Source: Penelope pileata
Taxonomy: Eukaryota; Chordata; Aves; Galliformes; Cracidae
Direction: 5' to 3'
Assembly (NCBI GenBank): GCA_013396635.1
Contig: WBMW01000226.1
Coordinates: forward strand, 149,402 to 213,401
Length of the DNA: 64,000 bases
Shown here: in pieces, positions 39,487 to 50,527 of the stretch
Layout of the letters: the number at the start of each line of letters is the position of its first letter
How positions within the stretch are numbered: position 1 is the first letter of the stretch
The notes under the pieces: generated by a model
The model's input: only the letters and a program-made list of their open reading frames with translations
Told to the model about the DNA's origin: nothing
Databases searched by the model: none
Made by a program: the position numbers and the translations under genes

Positions 39487-40244
39487 GTGTATCAACAATA
39501 AAAAAAATCCTATCTATTGGAAAGATACGTTTTCTTGGATCTTTCAACTAGTCCTATGTTTTACTTGATTCTTGAAAAAGTAGCATTTTGAAAAAAAAAA
39601 CAACTCACAAACAAACAAACCTCAAATTTGAAACAATCAGAATAGCATAGCTTACAACCACTACATAATGCTCTTACATCACCATAACACCTTAGTAACT
39701 TTAACTCCTTCTGATCATATAAAAAGGAGAGAAGACTCAAAAATGCATCATTTTGAAAAGGAAATTTCTTTTCTCTGGCTTGTTAAATGCCACATTATAC
39801 TTTCTAGGAGTAATTACCTCACACACAACTTTTCTTACATTCATGTTGTCAGACAATTGATCTAAACTGTTCTAAAAGCTGAGTGGCTGGTAGCACTCTC
39901 ACTCAAAACCAACGAGATACTTTGCGATTGTCACTGGAAAGACAGCATATGTCAGAAGCAGAGCAGAGAAACTGGTGGGAGGTCTGGCACGAAATCAAGC
40001 CGGTTGTGTGTCTGGCTCCTGCCACACCACATTTCTGTTAGCTGAAGTTAATGGCAGCCCTGAACTCAGCCCATCAGCATGTGACATGAGACAGACTGGT
40101 TTATTTTGTTGGAAATTTCAGGATGTTGCTGTTCTGTTCTCTATCAGGAACTAGGAAAAAAAGTCTCTGGGATGTCCAAGTACTTTAAAAAAATGCCTCT
40201 TCACTGGTGTAGCAGTAAAGCTACAAGATATTGTACTGGTATAT

Positions 40245-40803
40245 ATGAGGGCTGCTCCAAACGTAATGCCTCCTGTTTCATTACGTTGACCCACAATGTC
40301 AGAGGTGGATGTTGGTGGTATGGCAGCAGAGGTTGAACCTTTCTACCACTATTCCATCCCATTTTGTTGCTGTGACACATGGCCGCAGAGGGGCAGTCTG
40401 ACCAAACGGCATCTGACATGGAAGTGTGGATGAAGCAAAGGTGTGGAATTGAATTCCTTTATATAGAAAAAATGGCACCAATTGATATTCATCGACTCTT
40501 GCTGAACATTTATGGAGACCAAATAGTGCACCGTGATGTGGTAGGCTATGTGTTTCAGCCCTGACAACAGTGATGTGATAGACAAGCCATGTCTGGATGG
40601 CCATACAGATTTTTATGAGCACAGTATGCAGGCTGTTGTTCATCACTGGTGAAAATGCAAAAGTAATGGTACTGACTGTGTTGAACAAATAGTGTTTTGT
40701 AGCTGAGAATGTGCTCTATCAAACATTATTATCACACTCTTTGTATCTGTTGTAATTTTCATGGAAATAAGAAGGAGACATTACTTTTGGAGCAAGCTAC
40801 ATA
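40245..40803 (+). mobile_element. Galluhop-type mariner DNA transposon, internally deleted
   Basis: The element begins ATGAGGGCTGCTCCAAACG, with AATGCCTCCT following, and ends with the approximate complement AAGGAGACATTACTTTTGG, then AGCAAGCTAC. Both ends lie in TATATA sequence, as expected for TA-targeting mariners. Length is about 559 bp against about 1.2-1.3 kb for a complete element. The 5' untranslated part, the start of the transposase and its last 30-40 codons remain, while the catalytic middle is absent. It is therefore a non-autonomous deletion derivative. Similarity to the chicken mariner Galluhop is recognised from memory of its terminal and leader sequence. Confidence 0.9.
40379..40692 (+). 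pseudogene. Mariner transposase remnant: N-terminal HTH joined to C-terminus
   Basis: An open frame at 40379-40564 includes MEVWMKQRCGIEFL and MAPIDIHRLLLNIYGDQ, the first helix-turn-helix of mariner transposases, which binds the terminal repeat. It ends shortly after. From about 40592 the frame resumes with the family's C-terminal words DFYEHSMQAVVHHW and KC-SNGTDCVE, with a TGA in place of a residue after HHW near 40650. The roughly 200 residues between, including the D,D,D catalytic domain, are deleted. No transposase activity is possible. A bound protein fragment is conceivable in principle but there is no sign of expression. The 129-codon frame on the opposite strand is a shadow. Confidence 0.85.
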
Positions 40804-41542
40804 TATAATACAAACCTATGCAGAAATAATAGTATTGACTTAGTTATCCTATGAGCTTGTAGTGAATGAAGACTTAGATAAACTACTGTGGCAGATTTAA
40901 GCACGCTTTTTGCCTCTTTCCAGCTAAGCCTCAAACCTGGTAGGGTACTGTGATTCAAGATCAAACCTCTGCCTCAGATTATGATGGATTCAATTCACAT
41001 ACCTGTGATCATTTGAGGTTTTGTAAAAATGAATTTTTTTATTCTTTTATTTAGACGGAGGACATCCCCAGCTTCAGTTAAATTTTGAAGACAAGCAAAC
41101 CAACAGGTAGACTTGACAGGAAAAACCTTTATAACAGCGCATGAAATTCATCAGTAGTGCTCAGAATCACTGCCTACTATTCAGAAGCAGATGGACCAGA
41201 TCCTGCCACAGAGAGCAGAAAGAATCTGGTATCAATTTCTTGCTTTAGTAGCAACATATCTAAATATCTTATGTATGTCCACTCTCTTCAGTTGAGGGAC
41301 CCTCCCCTGATGTATGTGCTTCTTGGTTGGTCAGACTGCAGTAGTGGGTACTACTGCTCAAAGCAGCTAGATAGCAAAGTCTTGTCTAAATGAAGTAAAA
41401 TACTATGTTGATAGTAAGGCTTGCAGTTAATTTTAGAAGTGCATTATACATTAATTGCTCATAGTTTTGAAGAGTAGTTCAATTCAAACACTGGGTGTTG
41501 TAAACTTCTTGAGCTTTAATTAACTACTGTACTCACACTAAC

Positions 41543-41570
<28 letters not shown>
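41543..41570. repeat. 28-base A run
   Basis: Uninterrupted A run. A single N follows at 41590, which suggests uncertain base calling downstream of the run. Confidence 0.9.
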
Positions 41571-41575
<5 letters not shown>

Positions 41576-43515
41576 GATTCCTTTCATTGNTATCACTTTC
41601 ATGGGAGAAATCAGTTGAATGTGTTTAGATGAAACATTTAATATCTGTCAACAAATGATTACCAGATCTCTGAGGCAAAAATCATCTAATTGGCCCTTAG
41701 TGTTTAGAAGCAGTTGAGTGATTGGAAGGATACTGTTCCATAAATAGTCGCATATTATCTTATCTTAATAATTATAAAGAGTTTATATAACAAATTATAT
41801 TGAAGTCAGCATGCATAACCATTTACTATTCAGAACAAGGGGTGAAATGAGACAAAAGCTAATCCTCACAACAAACAGTGCTCTTTATACATTAATACTG
41901 ATAAATTAAAGCAGTCAGATGAAATGGTGTCTAGCTTTGCCTCTGTAAGTCAACTGGTACCTCTGAATTTGTCCAGGAATAACACAAAGAAGACTTTCTT
42001 TAGTGATTTCATTACATTTACATTAATTATGCAATACAGTTTGTATTGTCATTATGCTCAGAATTATACAATGATAATATTTAGTACTTCACGTGAAGCT
42101 ACCTTTCAAAAGTAATGATACAATTGGTATCATTGAGGGTGGAACACGTATGACAACCTTCTTGTCAAAATCTTTCTAAGATTCCTTAGCAGGATACTGT
42201 GAAATCAATATAAAACCATTATCATAGTGCAACCTTTTTCTATGCATTCTTCCTGTGGCTCACTGTTTCACTTTCCTATCAGGATTGCATCCTCCTTCTT
42301 TACTTCACTTCACTGCTGCTGTGACCACAATTTTCTGCTCTCTAACGCGAGTGAAATGAAAATGCCTTATCGAGGTGCATATCATTGTCTATTGATTTTA
42401 ATGGAGCCTAAATAACCTGTCTTACTTAGATCATCTAAATCACAAATTAATTGCGAGGTGACATGAACCTTACAATTTTATTTCTTTTTTTAATGGGCAT
42501 ATAGTTGCTGGGTAAGTAAATCTAAATATCTGTGTAAGTTTCTCACACCTCTCAGAGTTGTTTTTATTCAAGATACTTAGGCTGCACTAATTAGGAACTA
42601 AAATTTTAATTTATTTTATACCATTCTTGTTTGTGTTTCCCTCCTTCCCCTTTCACATATAGATATTGATCTTCATCTATAAATATAAAAGTCTCATGTA
42701 GAAAACTTTTCCTACCATACTTAGAAGGGGGAAGTAATTTGGCAATACCACAGTCAAGAAACACTTCCAACTCTTGCTGTTTTAGAGTTTGTCCTCACAA
42801 TCCTGAAGTGACTTCTTAAAATCTAACATTAGGAGGTCAGATTCTGGTGTCATTTAGACCCAGCTTATGTGAGATCATTCTAAATTGCAGGTCCACATGT
42901 CACATAGATTTGTTAATTTCAGATGCAGTATTCCCAAATGGTTCTTTCATTGCTGCCTATGTGCAGAAATTGGCCTAATTTTTTTCTCACTGTTTCCACA
43001 GTAACAGAATAGTATCTTAATTGACATACTGGCATAATGCTAGCATAAATTAAATCAGTACTAGCAGGTGCGTGGTGCAAAGAAACAAGGATTGCATTTC
43101 TATTTGATTTATAGAAAAAAATAAGTAAATAAAAATTTGCATCTAGAGTTCTTTTCATTAAAAGATTTTTTCCATACATTATTAATTTTAAAGGCAGTGT
43201 CTTTCCATAAAAGCAGAAATTTGAGGTTTTATGAATTCTTGGAAGAAAAGGACCCGTTTAGAAATGAGTCTTAATACGTAATCAGAAAAGGGAGATCATA
43301 GATGCAATCTGTTGAACACAAAGCTGTAAACTAATATTTAAGATCAAATATCATCTGATGTGGATTTGATTAGATTATCCACAACCTTCTTCTAAGTAAT
43401 TAGGAAAATTAATCAAAAATGTTGTCTAAACATTCATATATATATGTTTGTTAATTTTTAGGTTTTTTTAGTTTTTCTCAGAGAATTCAACAAGTTTTAA
43501 ATGGCTATTATTTTT

Positions 43516-43550
43516 CACATTATTATTTGCACATTATTATTTGCACATTT
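43516..43550. repeat. 14-bp tandem repeat
   Basis: CACATTATTATTTG occurs twice in tandem (43516-43529 and 43530-43543), and the start of a third unit follows. Confidence 0.85.
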
Positions 43551-44080
43551 TCGCAGTTACTTATATTCAAATGTAAATATAAATTCATGTATATACACAG
43601 AACATAACTGTACAATTTGTAATTCATATTTGTGAGGTAAAAACTCTAATACATGTTCAAAATAAAGTTAATATTCATTATGGAAAGAAATCACTTGCAA
43701 TTTATTTTGTCCCCAAAGTATTTCTTGAGAGATAAAATGTCATACAAGCAATTACATCTGCTTTATAAAATTTAGAAAACTTTGCCTCATGTTTTGTAGA
43801 AAATGTGAAAAATCATTTTGATTTTGAATAATTCTCATTTGATTGTGAGATTACTAAGCATACCACTGGTAAAATTAAGAGATTGTTAATGAAATACCAT
43901 ACCCTTCCTTTACCTCTGGTTCAGGTCTATATCCTGTTGTTTAGGCTTGAGAACAAAGAAGAAACACCAGTAATAAATTGCAGCAGTAACAAGTCACATT
44001 CTTGTGTTATATAACCCTATCTTCCTTAGTACATTCAATCTGCAAGGTCCAGGCAGAGCTCTCTACTGATAAGAAGGGGT

Positions 44081-44095
44081 AAAAAAAAAAAAAAN
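44081..44095. repeat. 14-base A run ending in an N
   Basis: Fourteen A followed directly by one ambiguous base at 44095. The run length is probably uncertain. Confidence 0.85.
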
Positions 44096-44189
44096 CGCAG
44101 GTCTCATGGGTTAGAGAGCAAGCATAACACAGGATATTTTGAGCAGATCATGGGAGTGTGCAAAAATTAGTAGGGGGAATTTAGGGAGA

Positions 44190-44425
44190 AGAGCTAAAGG
44201 AACAAGGTGAACCATGGAGGGATTGGAAGATGGACATTAGGAAGAAGATTTTCCTGAGGGGGTGAAGTTCAGGTGTGGGTTACCCAGAGGATTTGAGCTA
44301 TTGCAATTCCTGAAGATTAAGGGAAACAGAGCCAAGGCTTTCTTGAGCTACTGGTGGTGTAAGACTTGCTGTAAGAATCAGGCTGGGGCTCCTTCCAACC
44401 AACATTTTTATAATTGTTCCTTAGT
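44190..44425 (+). mobile_element. Diverged CR1-like 3' end
   Basis: Several words in the correct order match the CR1 3' region: ATGGACATTAGGAAGAAGATT, then GGGTTACCCAGAGGATTTGAG where CR1 has a GGCTGCCCAGGGAGGTGGT-type block, and finally GGGGCTCCTTCCAACC about 20 bp before an AT-rich end that resembles a decayed octamer tail. It is more diverged than the other CR1 copies in the window and so is probably older. The start is approximate. No coding frame survives. Confidence 0.6.
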
Positions 44426-47203
44426 TTCTAATGAGCTCAGATTATGAGAGCGGGTGCCACAGAAAGAAGACAAATACCGTAACTTCTAGTACAATAGGAA
44501 CAGATGTATCTGCATGTTTCATTCTCCCACCGCTGAACTTTTTGTATAGCAGTTAGAGACAGGAATTCAACAGCTGTGGATTTTCTACTATAGCTAACAC
44601 CTGAAAATGCTGTAAAACGAAGAAGTTAGAAACATGTTGCTGATGCTTGTTTAAAAAAAAAATTACTCAAAATATATCATAAACATGAAATCCCCAAACA
44701 CTGAGTTCCTGAAAAATAATCAATAACATTTCTTTCTCAAAACTTTGTAAAACATACTACTTTGAAGAAAAATAGGTCAACTGCAATACTGTTACAATAT
44801 GTAGGAAATTGAGTGAGGTATCATAATCCTTTTTTTCATGGAGTCGCTGCTGCCTTAATCCAAAAGAAATGTGTTGAAATAGATGCTCATCATTGCCACC
44901 CAAGCCCCAATAGTCTCCTAATATGTAGTTCATAATTTTCTAGAGCAGAAGGGATGAAATCAAAACTGAAGTGAGTTACAGATCTTAACTGAATTTTTTA
45001 GTGGCATAATTTTCTACTGATTTCAAATTTATTTGAATATAGCTGAGTTTGTGTTGCTACTTTAGTCTTTACATTTATTTTTTTGAGCATATTTGTGAAG
45101 TTGGTACAAGCATACCAAAGAGATGTGAGCATGTTCTTTTTTTCCTTATTAGATGTGTGATTGTTTGATTTCTGCGTGAATCAATAACTGCACCAAAGCT
45201 CCTATTACGTTAATTCAGAACGTGGAGTTTTTCCCCTTTGGGTTATTTTAATAAAGAGGAAAATGTTAACCGATTGTTGTTGTAAGAGAAGGCAAAATAA
45301 AACAAAATGTGTCATATGAATTTGAAATAATTTTGTTACTGACTGAATTCAAAGTATTGTTTAACTTGCTCAGATATCTGTATCTACTTTCAAATGTGAT
45401 CATGTGAGTTTTGCTGAGAGAATTAGCTCCCAGTACGATGTGTCTTGGGTCCACAGATAGTAGTGCTTGACAACACTCTTCAGATCTTTCTGACAGCATC
45501 TTTAGTGGTGGCATTATATACTGAAATATAAATATTTCTGAAGAATATTATCTGATTTTTTAAAAAGGTTTGCATGTCAACACATAAAAGAGGCACAGAA
45601 AACAGTATTTATTTGACCAGGAAGAATTTCCATGCACATTACTATTTTTCAGTTAGTCCATTAAACTTCTCTTATGAATAAATGAAATGAGAAAAATCAC
45701 GCTTAAGGTAAGATCATCACATTTAAAATAAGTATCTAAAATCAGTCGGATCATCTGCATCCTTAAACAGTCTCCTCTGACTGTGAATTAATTTGATGAT
45801 AAGTTCACCTGCAAAGTCTTTTATGCAAACAGCTAAACTTAGGTGAGATTAATCCATCCCTGAGACAGAAATTTTACAAATAAATCTCTGTATCACTTTG
45901 ATTTGGATTATCTCTTTTACTGAATGTGGAGACTTGAAAGCACAGTTGCACATAAAATGGGTCCACATGCAATTATGCATTGATAAAACACACAGCAATG
46001 CAATGAGCATTCTAAGTACTCACATGCTCCCCTCACTGCGTCAATGCAGCCCCATTGCAAGCACTTCCCAGAACTTTAGATTGATCCTCAGTCTTGGCAA
46101 GCAACCATTTCCCTCTCCTCCACATCTTCCTTTAGCTTTTTTATTTCTCATTGTGTATGCACATTTCTTCTCAAACTTCGATGATTTTAAGTCACTGTTT
46201 TAAACCGTTACTAAATCAGCATCTGTGTTCTTTCTCTCTTTCATAATTTCATTAAAACTGACATAGAACTGACTTTGGGACAGAACCAGAACGTGGAAGA
46301 AACTGTAAAGCGTTCTTATTTCAACATTTGTCTTACCTTGAGAACTACGCTGAGAAATTCTTTTTGTTTGTTAAATTAATTGTTCTATACACGTCAGGAT
46401 TCAGATTTTTCCTTCATCTCTTCCAGCTTTTCTAAACGTTGCTACTGTCTCATCTTAGTGATCTCCATAAAATCTCCGTTATTTCCTAGATAATATTAAT
46501 TTTTGACATTCTAAATCTTGGTCTACTATAATATATCTGAGCTCTTTGCCCTAGTTTCTTGTTTAATGCAGCTTAATCATTAGAACAGGTCACTAACCAG
46601 ATTGTTAACACCATTTCAATTCATTTTTCAGATAATATTTACAAAAGAATTAACAGAAAATTAAATTGTAGTAACTTAATTTTTGTTTCTAGTCATTTGG
46701 GAGGTTTTTTTTTTTCTTGATAATTCATTAAGAATTAAATTATATTTATTTGTTCAAAATATCCCACTGACTTTCAATCTCTTGAAAGATATTAATTTAA
46801 TATCCATCACCTCCACAGAATCAGACCATTTTATGTGGATTTCTCTTGCTCTTCTCTAAATCCTGGAAGATATAATCTCTTTCTTCTTCCCTTTTCACTC
46901 TTAATTCCAGATATGGAAGATGAATTTTGGTTTTGAAGAAGGAAATTCCAATGAATTACTAAAAATCAAACACGTACAATAGTAACTTGGAAGAATTTGG
47001 ATAAATCAGATATTCAAGCTTTGCCTCATTTTTTTTTTCTTTTAATGAACCCAATTCTCAGATAATTTATATCTCCATATCAAAAGCTTCTGGCCTCGGT
47101 TCCACTGCATTAGTTATCTTTGAAATTTGGATAAAGAATTTAAAACAGGTTGAGATTAAGGCTGTTCGATACAGGTCCTTGACATTGTTACTTTTTGCTT
47201 TCC

Positions 47204-47259
47204 TTTTATTTATTTATTTATTTATTTTACTAATCCATTTTATTTATTTATTTATTTAT
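47204..47259. repeat. (TTTA)n microsatellite in two blocks
   Basis: About six TTTA units at 47204-47229 and five more at 47238-47259, separated by CTAATCCA. Confidence 0.9.
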
Positions 47260-47570
47260 GTTTCCAAAAGGTTTAATTTGGGTTCAGGATTATTTAATAC
47301 ATATATCCAAGTATTTCCTATTTTTCTAGAATTTCTTTATTTAATCTCTAAGTTATCATTTTGTCATAGCCAGAGCTATGAAAGCATCTTTTTCTCTTTC
47401 CATTAGTTATTCTTGGTTTTCCTTTCTTTTGTTCTATTTTTATTCTCTTGACTTTGCATTCTCAATTCTGCATTCCTTGCTTGCTTTTTCTTTCAACCAG
47501 CTACAATTCCCCTATGCCTTCATGAGAAGCACTCTTTATTCTATGCTGAGATATACTTTCTAGCAAACAA

Positions 47571-47624
47571 AAACATTCACTTCAGCATAAACATTCACTC
47601 CAACATAAAAATGCACTTCAATTT
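47571..47624. repeat. Three imperfect 18-bp tandem units
   Basis: AAACATTCACTTCAGCAT, AAACATTCACTCCAACAT and AAAAATGCACTTCAATTT follow one another at 18-bp spacing, with increasing divergence. Confidence 0.8.
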
Positions 47625-50427
47625 GCATGTTGGCACTACCACTTACCCTTTTTCTTTCATACTAACAATGGTCACTGTAAACCGTCACCATTTATACAGA
47701 CGCTCAGACACTTGCTACCATCATCACGTATTTGCTGGCATAGCTGCTTCTTCTGTAAGTTTAGTACAGCTTTGATGAAGAAGGTTTCCAGTTGCAAATT
47801 TACCATAGCCTATAAAGGACTAAACCAGAACTATTTATAAATAATACATCAATACGAAAGTTAGGCAAACTCTATTTTGGTAAAAAAATTGGAAAAGAAA
47901 GTCAACTTCCTCATCTTGTTTTGCATGATTTTGCCTATACTTTAAATAATAATTTGATTGATTCCTATAGCACATCATTCCTTACTTCAAAAAAAAAAAA
48001 AAACTGATTCGCTAATGGAGAAATATTTAAATATGCTACGAAGTAAAGCAAAGTTCATAAATAGTTTGACTTAGCAAAGCTGAAAAAAAAACCACAGCAT
48101 ATATATGATTGAAATGTTGTACCAGGAGTAACATCAGAAAAACTCAGAAAAAACATTAGGCTATGTCCTTCTTTTTCCTGCTGCCCTTCTTCCCTCCACC
48201 TATACCCATCTCACTTTTCTCCTGACACACGTAGTAGCTCCCAAGAGCAATTTTCACCTTAGATTTGTTAGCGAGCACTTTACAGCTCTCTCTGAAAAGG
48301 TGAAGAAACAGAACTATGCTGCTGGATAGGAGAATTACAGATAGTTTTAGACAATAAACCTAAGAAATCAAATCACAGTACCTGTCATAATTACAGGCAA
48401 TACTCTCTTAACTGCTATTTGGCTTGCTAAGCAGAAGGTAGGGGCCAGCTTGCTTGCTGCAGGTACACCAGGTTACCACACACCAGCTGGAACAATCCCT
48501 AAGAAAGTAAATAATTGTGTCTGTAAGGTTATTTCAGAACTTTAAATGCTAAGATTTAAAATGTTTCATGTGAGCACAGATGGAGACAATGCTGTCACTG
48601 CAAAGGTTGCCATTAGAAACAGATTGAGCCCAATAATCAGACGGGACTACTAATAGCTACAAGTACACTTTGCCTAACCAGTACTGGCAGGACGCTTTCC
48701 TTACAGTGATAAATGTACAAGCTGTGACTTGCATTTCATTTTCAACCTTGGCAGGCTAAAATAATCTGTTAATGAAGGAAGACATCTTTAAGCATGAAGC
48801 TGTATGCCAACAGCAGTTGGTAATCCTCCATATCCATCTTATTTCATTCAATTTACAATTCCACTTACGATCAAGCAACAAATCTGATGTTTGTCCAGCA
48901 ATACCCACATGACCTTAGAAAGTGTTTGAAACCCACAAAAAAATCAAAATACTCTTGTCACTGGTATTACATTTTCACTTCAACTTGTAGACAAGTGGTG
49001 CATTTTAAAGTCATTCTGAAAACAATTTTTGGCAAACTCAATCAGAACTTTTATTATTGAACACGGTACAACTAAAAAAAGTATTTGGAAATGGCTATTA
49101 AAAGTAACATTTAGAACGAGACGCTTCTATAGTTCACTTGTTTGATATAGCATGTAACAGAATCTTTAACAGAGTTCATAAAAAACAATAACAAATTCAG
49201 TAAACCCTAGAGATATTTTCTTTCATGATATTGTCATGAAAGAGACAATTCTGTAGAAAGCCAGAGAACTTTGGTTATATTGTTCTCAATAATAAATGTA
49301 AAACTGTTTCTTACTTTTCCTCTTCTTAGGTGTATATAGTTACCATGGACAACAATAAAATTATTTTCCATTTTTCCTTTTATGTTGAAGGAACTGAGTT
49401 GTTGACAGCCATCAAGAAGTCAGCTGTTTTGCGATTAAATAAAATAATTTAGTAATTACTGCTGCTGTTTCTCACCTTCCAGACCAATTTAATTTCAGTA
49501 CCTTTCTTAGAATGTCTTTATTATTCATTCTTTTTTAATAATTCAATTGATTCAATAACAAACAGGAGAGAATTATTGTTTTTCCTAGGCTCTTTATGAT
49601 ATCCTTTGAAAATTATACAATATTACTGTGACCGAAGAATGATTTTAAGTGATAGTACAAAATTCATCTAATATTCACATTACAGCATTTAGTTTAACTG
49701 TAATACTTAGAGTACCTAAAGAATTATGGTACAGAAAAGCTTACAACAGATGAAAAGAACTCTTTCAACATGTATCTGATAAGTAGTGATGAGAAAATTT
49801 CCTTGCCTCTTCAAACTTCAGTGAAATGTCATCCTTATTAATGAACACTTAGTCCTAAAAAGTCAATATCTCAGTTAAATTATATACTTGCATTTAGAAG
49901 TAGATTTTAACCTCTGTTCCAAAAGCACAATGTATACCAAGATTTTTTAAAATATTTTCACTGTATTAGATACCTTAGAGATCAGATAGGTCATGTAAAT
50001 TCTGCAAATTTGACGTTTCATATACAGTTTATCAGGTTTCGTGGTATAATACTGTTTTTATCAACTTAAAGATGAGCACTGTGTAAATTAGTACAATCCA
50101 GTGTTTACTTGAGCTGTCAGGTAAAAGAATTAAGTCCTCAATGAACTGAAGTCTACTAAATTGCTCACTAAATTATTTGATGCAGGTCTAACTTTTATCA
50201 CACTTCTAGTAAATAACATAACTGTAATAAATTCTAAGCATTGGGTGGTAACTAATTACTACCTACTAGCTAAAAACTAAGATATTCTACATTCTGCAAT
50301 GTTTTTAGCGTTTGTGGGGTAATACATACATACAAAAACATTTCATTGTTCCTGATTTACTAGTCTAAATATACATGTATATTTATACAGGTTAGCATAG
50401 CTCATCTCTTATTAATGTTTTCTTCAG

Positions 50428-50527
50428 ATACCTTACTGGGATTGGAGTTCAGGGCAATATTATGTGAAGCATGGAGCAAAAGCAGCAGGGGAAATTGCTT
50501 ACCCCATTTTGACGTGGACGTGTGCAG
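50428..50527 (+). other. Candidate orphan exon (100 bp)
   Basis: A pyrimidine-rich acceptor (ATGTTTTCTTCAG, ending at 50427) precedes the segment. A near-consensus donor CAG|GTGAGAT begins at 50528. The 100 bp between is open in two of three frames: frame 1 starts IPYWDWSSGQYYV, frame 3 starts TLLGLEFRAILCE. Neither is a protein I recognise. Local composition is richer in G and C than the surroundings, continuing to about 50830. It could be a coding exon of 33 codons plus one base, a non-coding RNA exon, or chance. No partner exon was identified. Confidence 0.2.

Larger units (their letters stand above)
36301..40244. other. Non-coding AT-rich region, no gene seen
   Basis: About 3.9 kb with no recognised gene. 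It contains the purine tract, the AT/TG tract and A runs given separately. The 124-codon minus-strand frame at 37882-38256 has no recognisable motif. The stretch 39960-40090 has a more balanced composition but no identified content. Confidence 0.55.
40804..44189. other. Non-coding AT-rich region, no gene seen
   Basis: About 3.4 kb with no recognised gene. It contains A runs, a single N at 41590 and another N at 44095, plus a 14-bp tandem near 43516. Short frames such as 41157-41393 and 42919-43179 have no family features. Confidence 0.55.
44426..50427. other. Non-coding AT-rich region, no gene seen
   Basis: About 6 kb without a recognised gene or transposon. Simple repeats near 47.2 and 47.6 kb are listed separately. 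The plus-strand frames at 47179-47406 and 47378-47563 look membrane-like only because T-rich repeats encode F, L, I and Y. Confidence 0.55.

Noticed and set aside
40299..40688. 129-codon minus-strand frame
   Set aside because: It is the shadow of the mariner remnant, whose plus strand has clear transposase sequence.
45652..45705. Short segment between a TTTTTCAG acceptor and AAG|GTAAGA donor
   Set aside because: Only 54 bp, AT-rich and not supported by composition; likely chance.
47179..47406. Membrane-protein-like hydrophobic frame
   Set aside because: Hydrophobic residues come from the TTTA microsatellite.
50428..50466. PYWDW peptide suggesting a tyrosinase-type copper protein
   Set aside because: Only five residues match and no histidine motif or further similarity follows.
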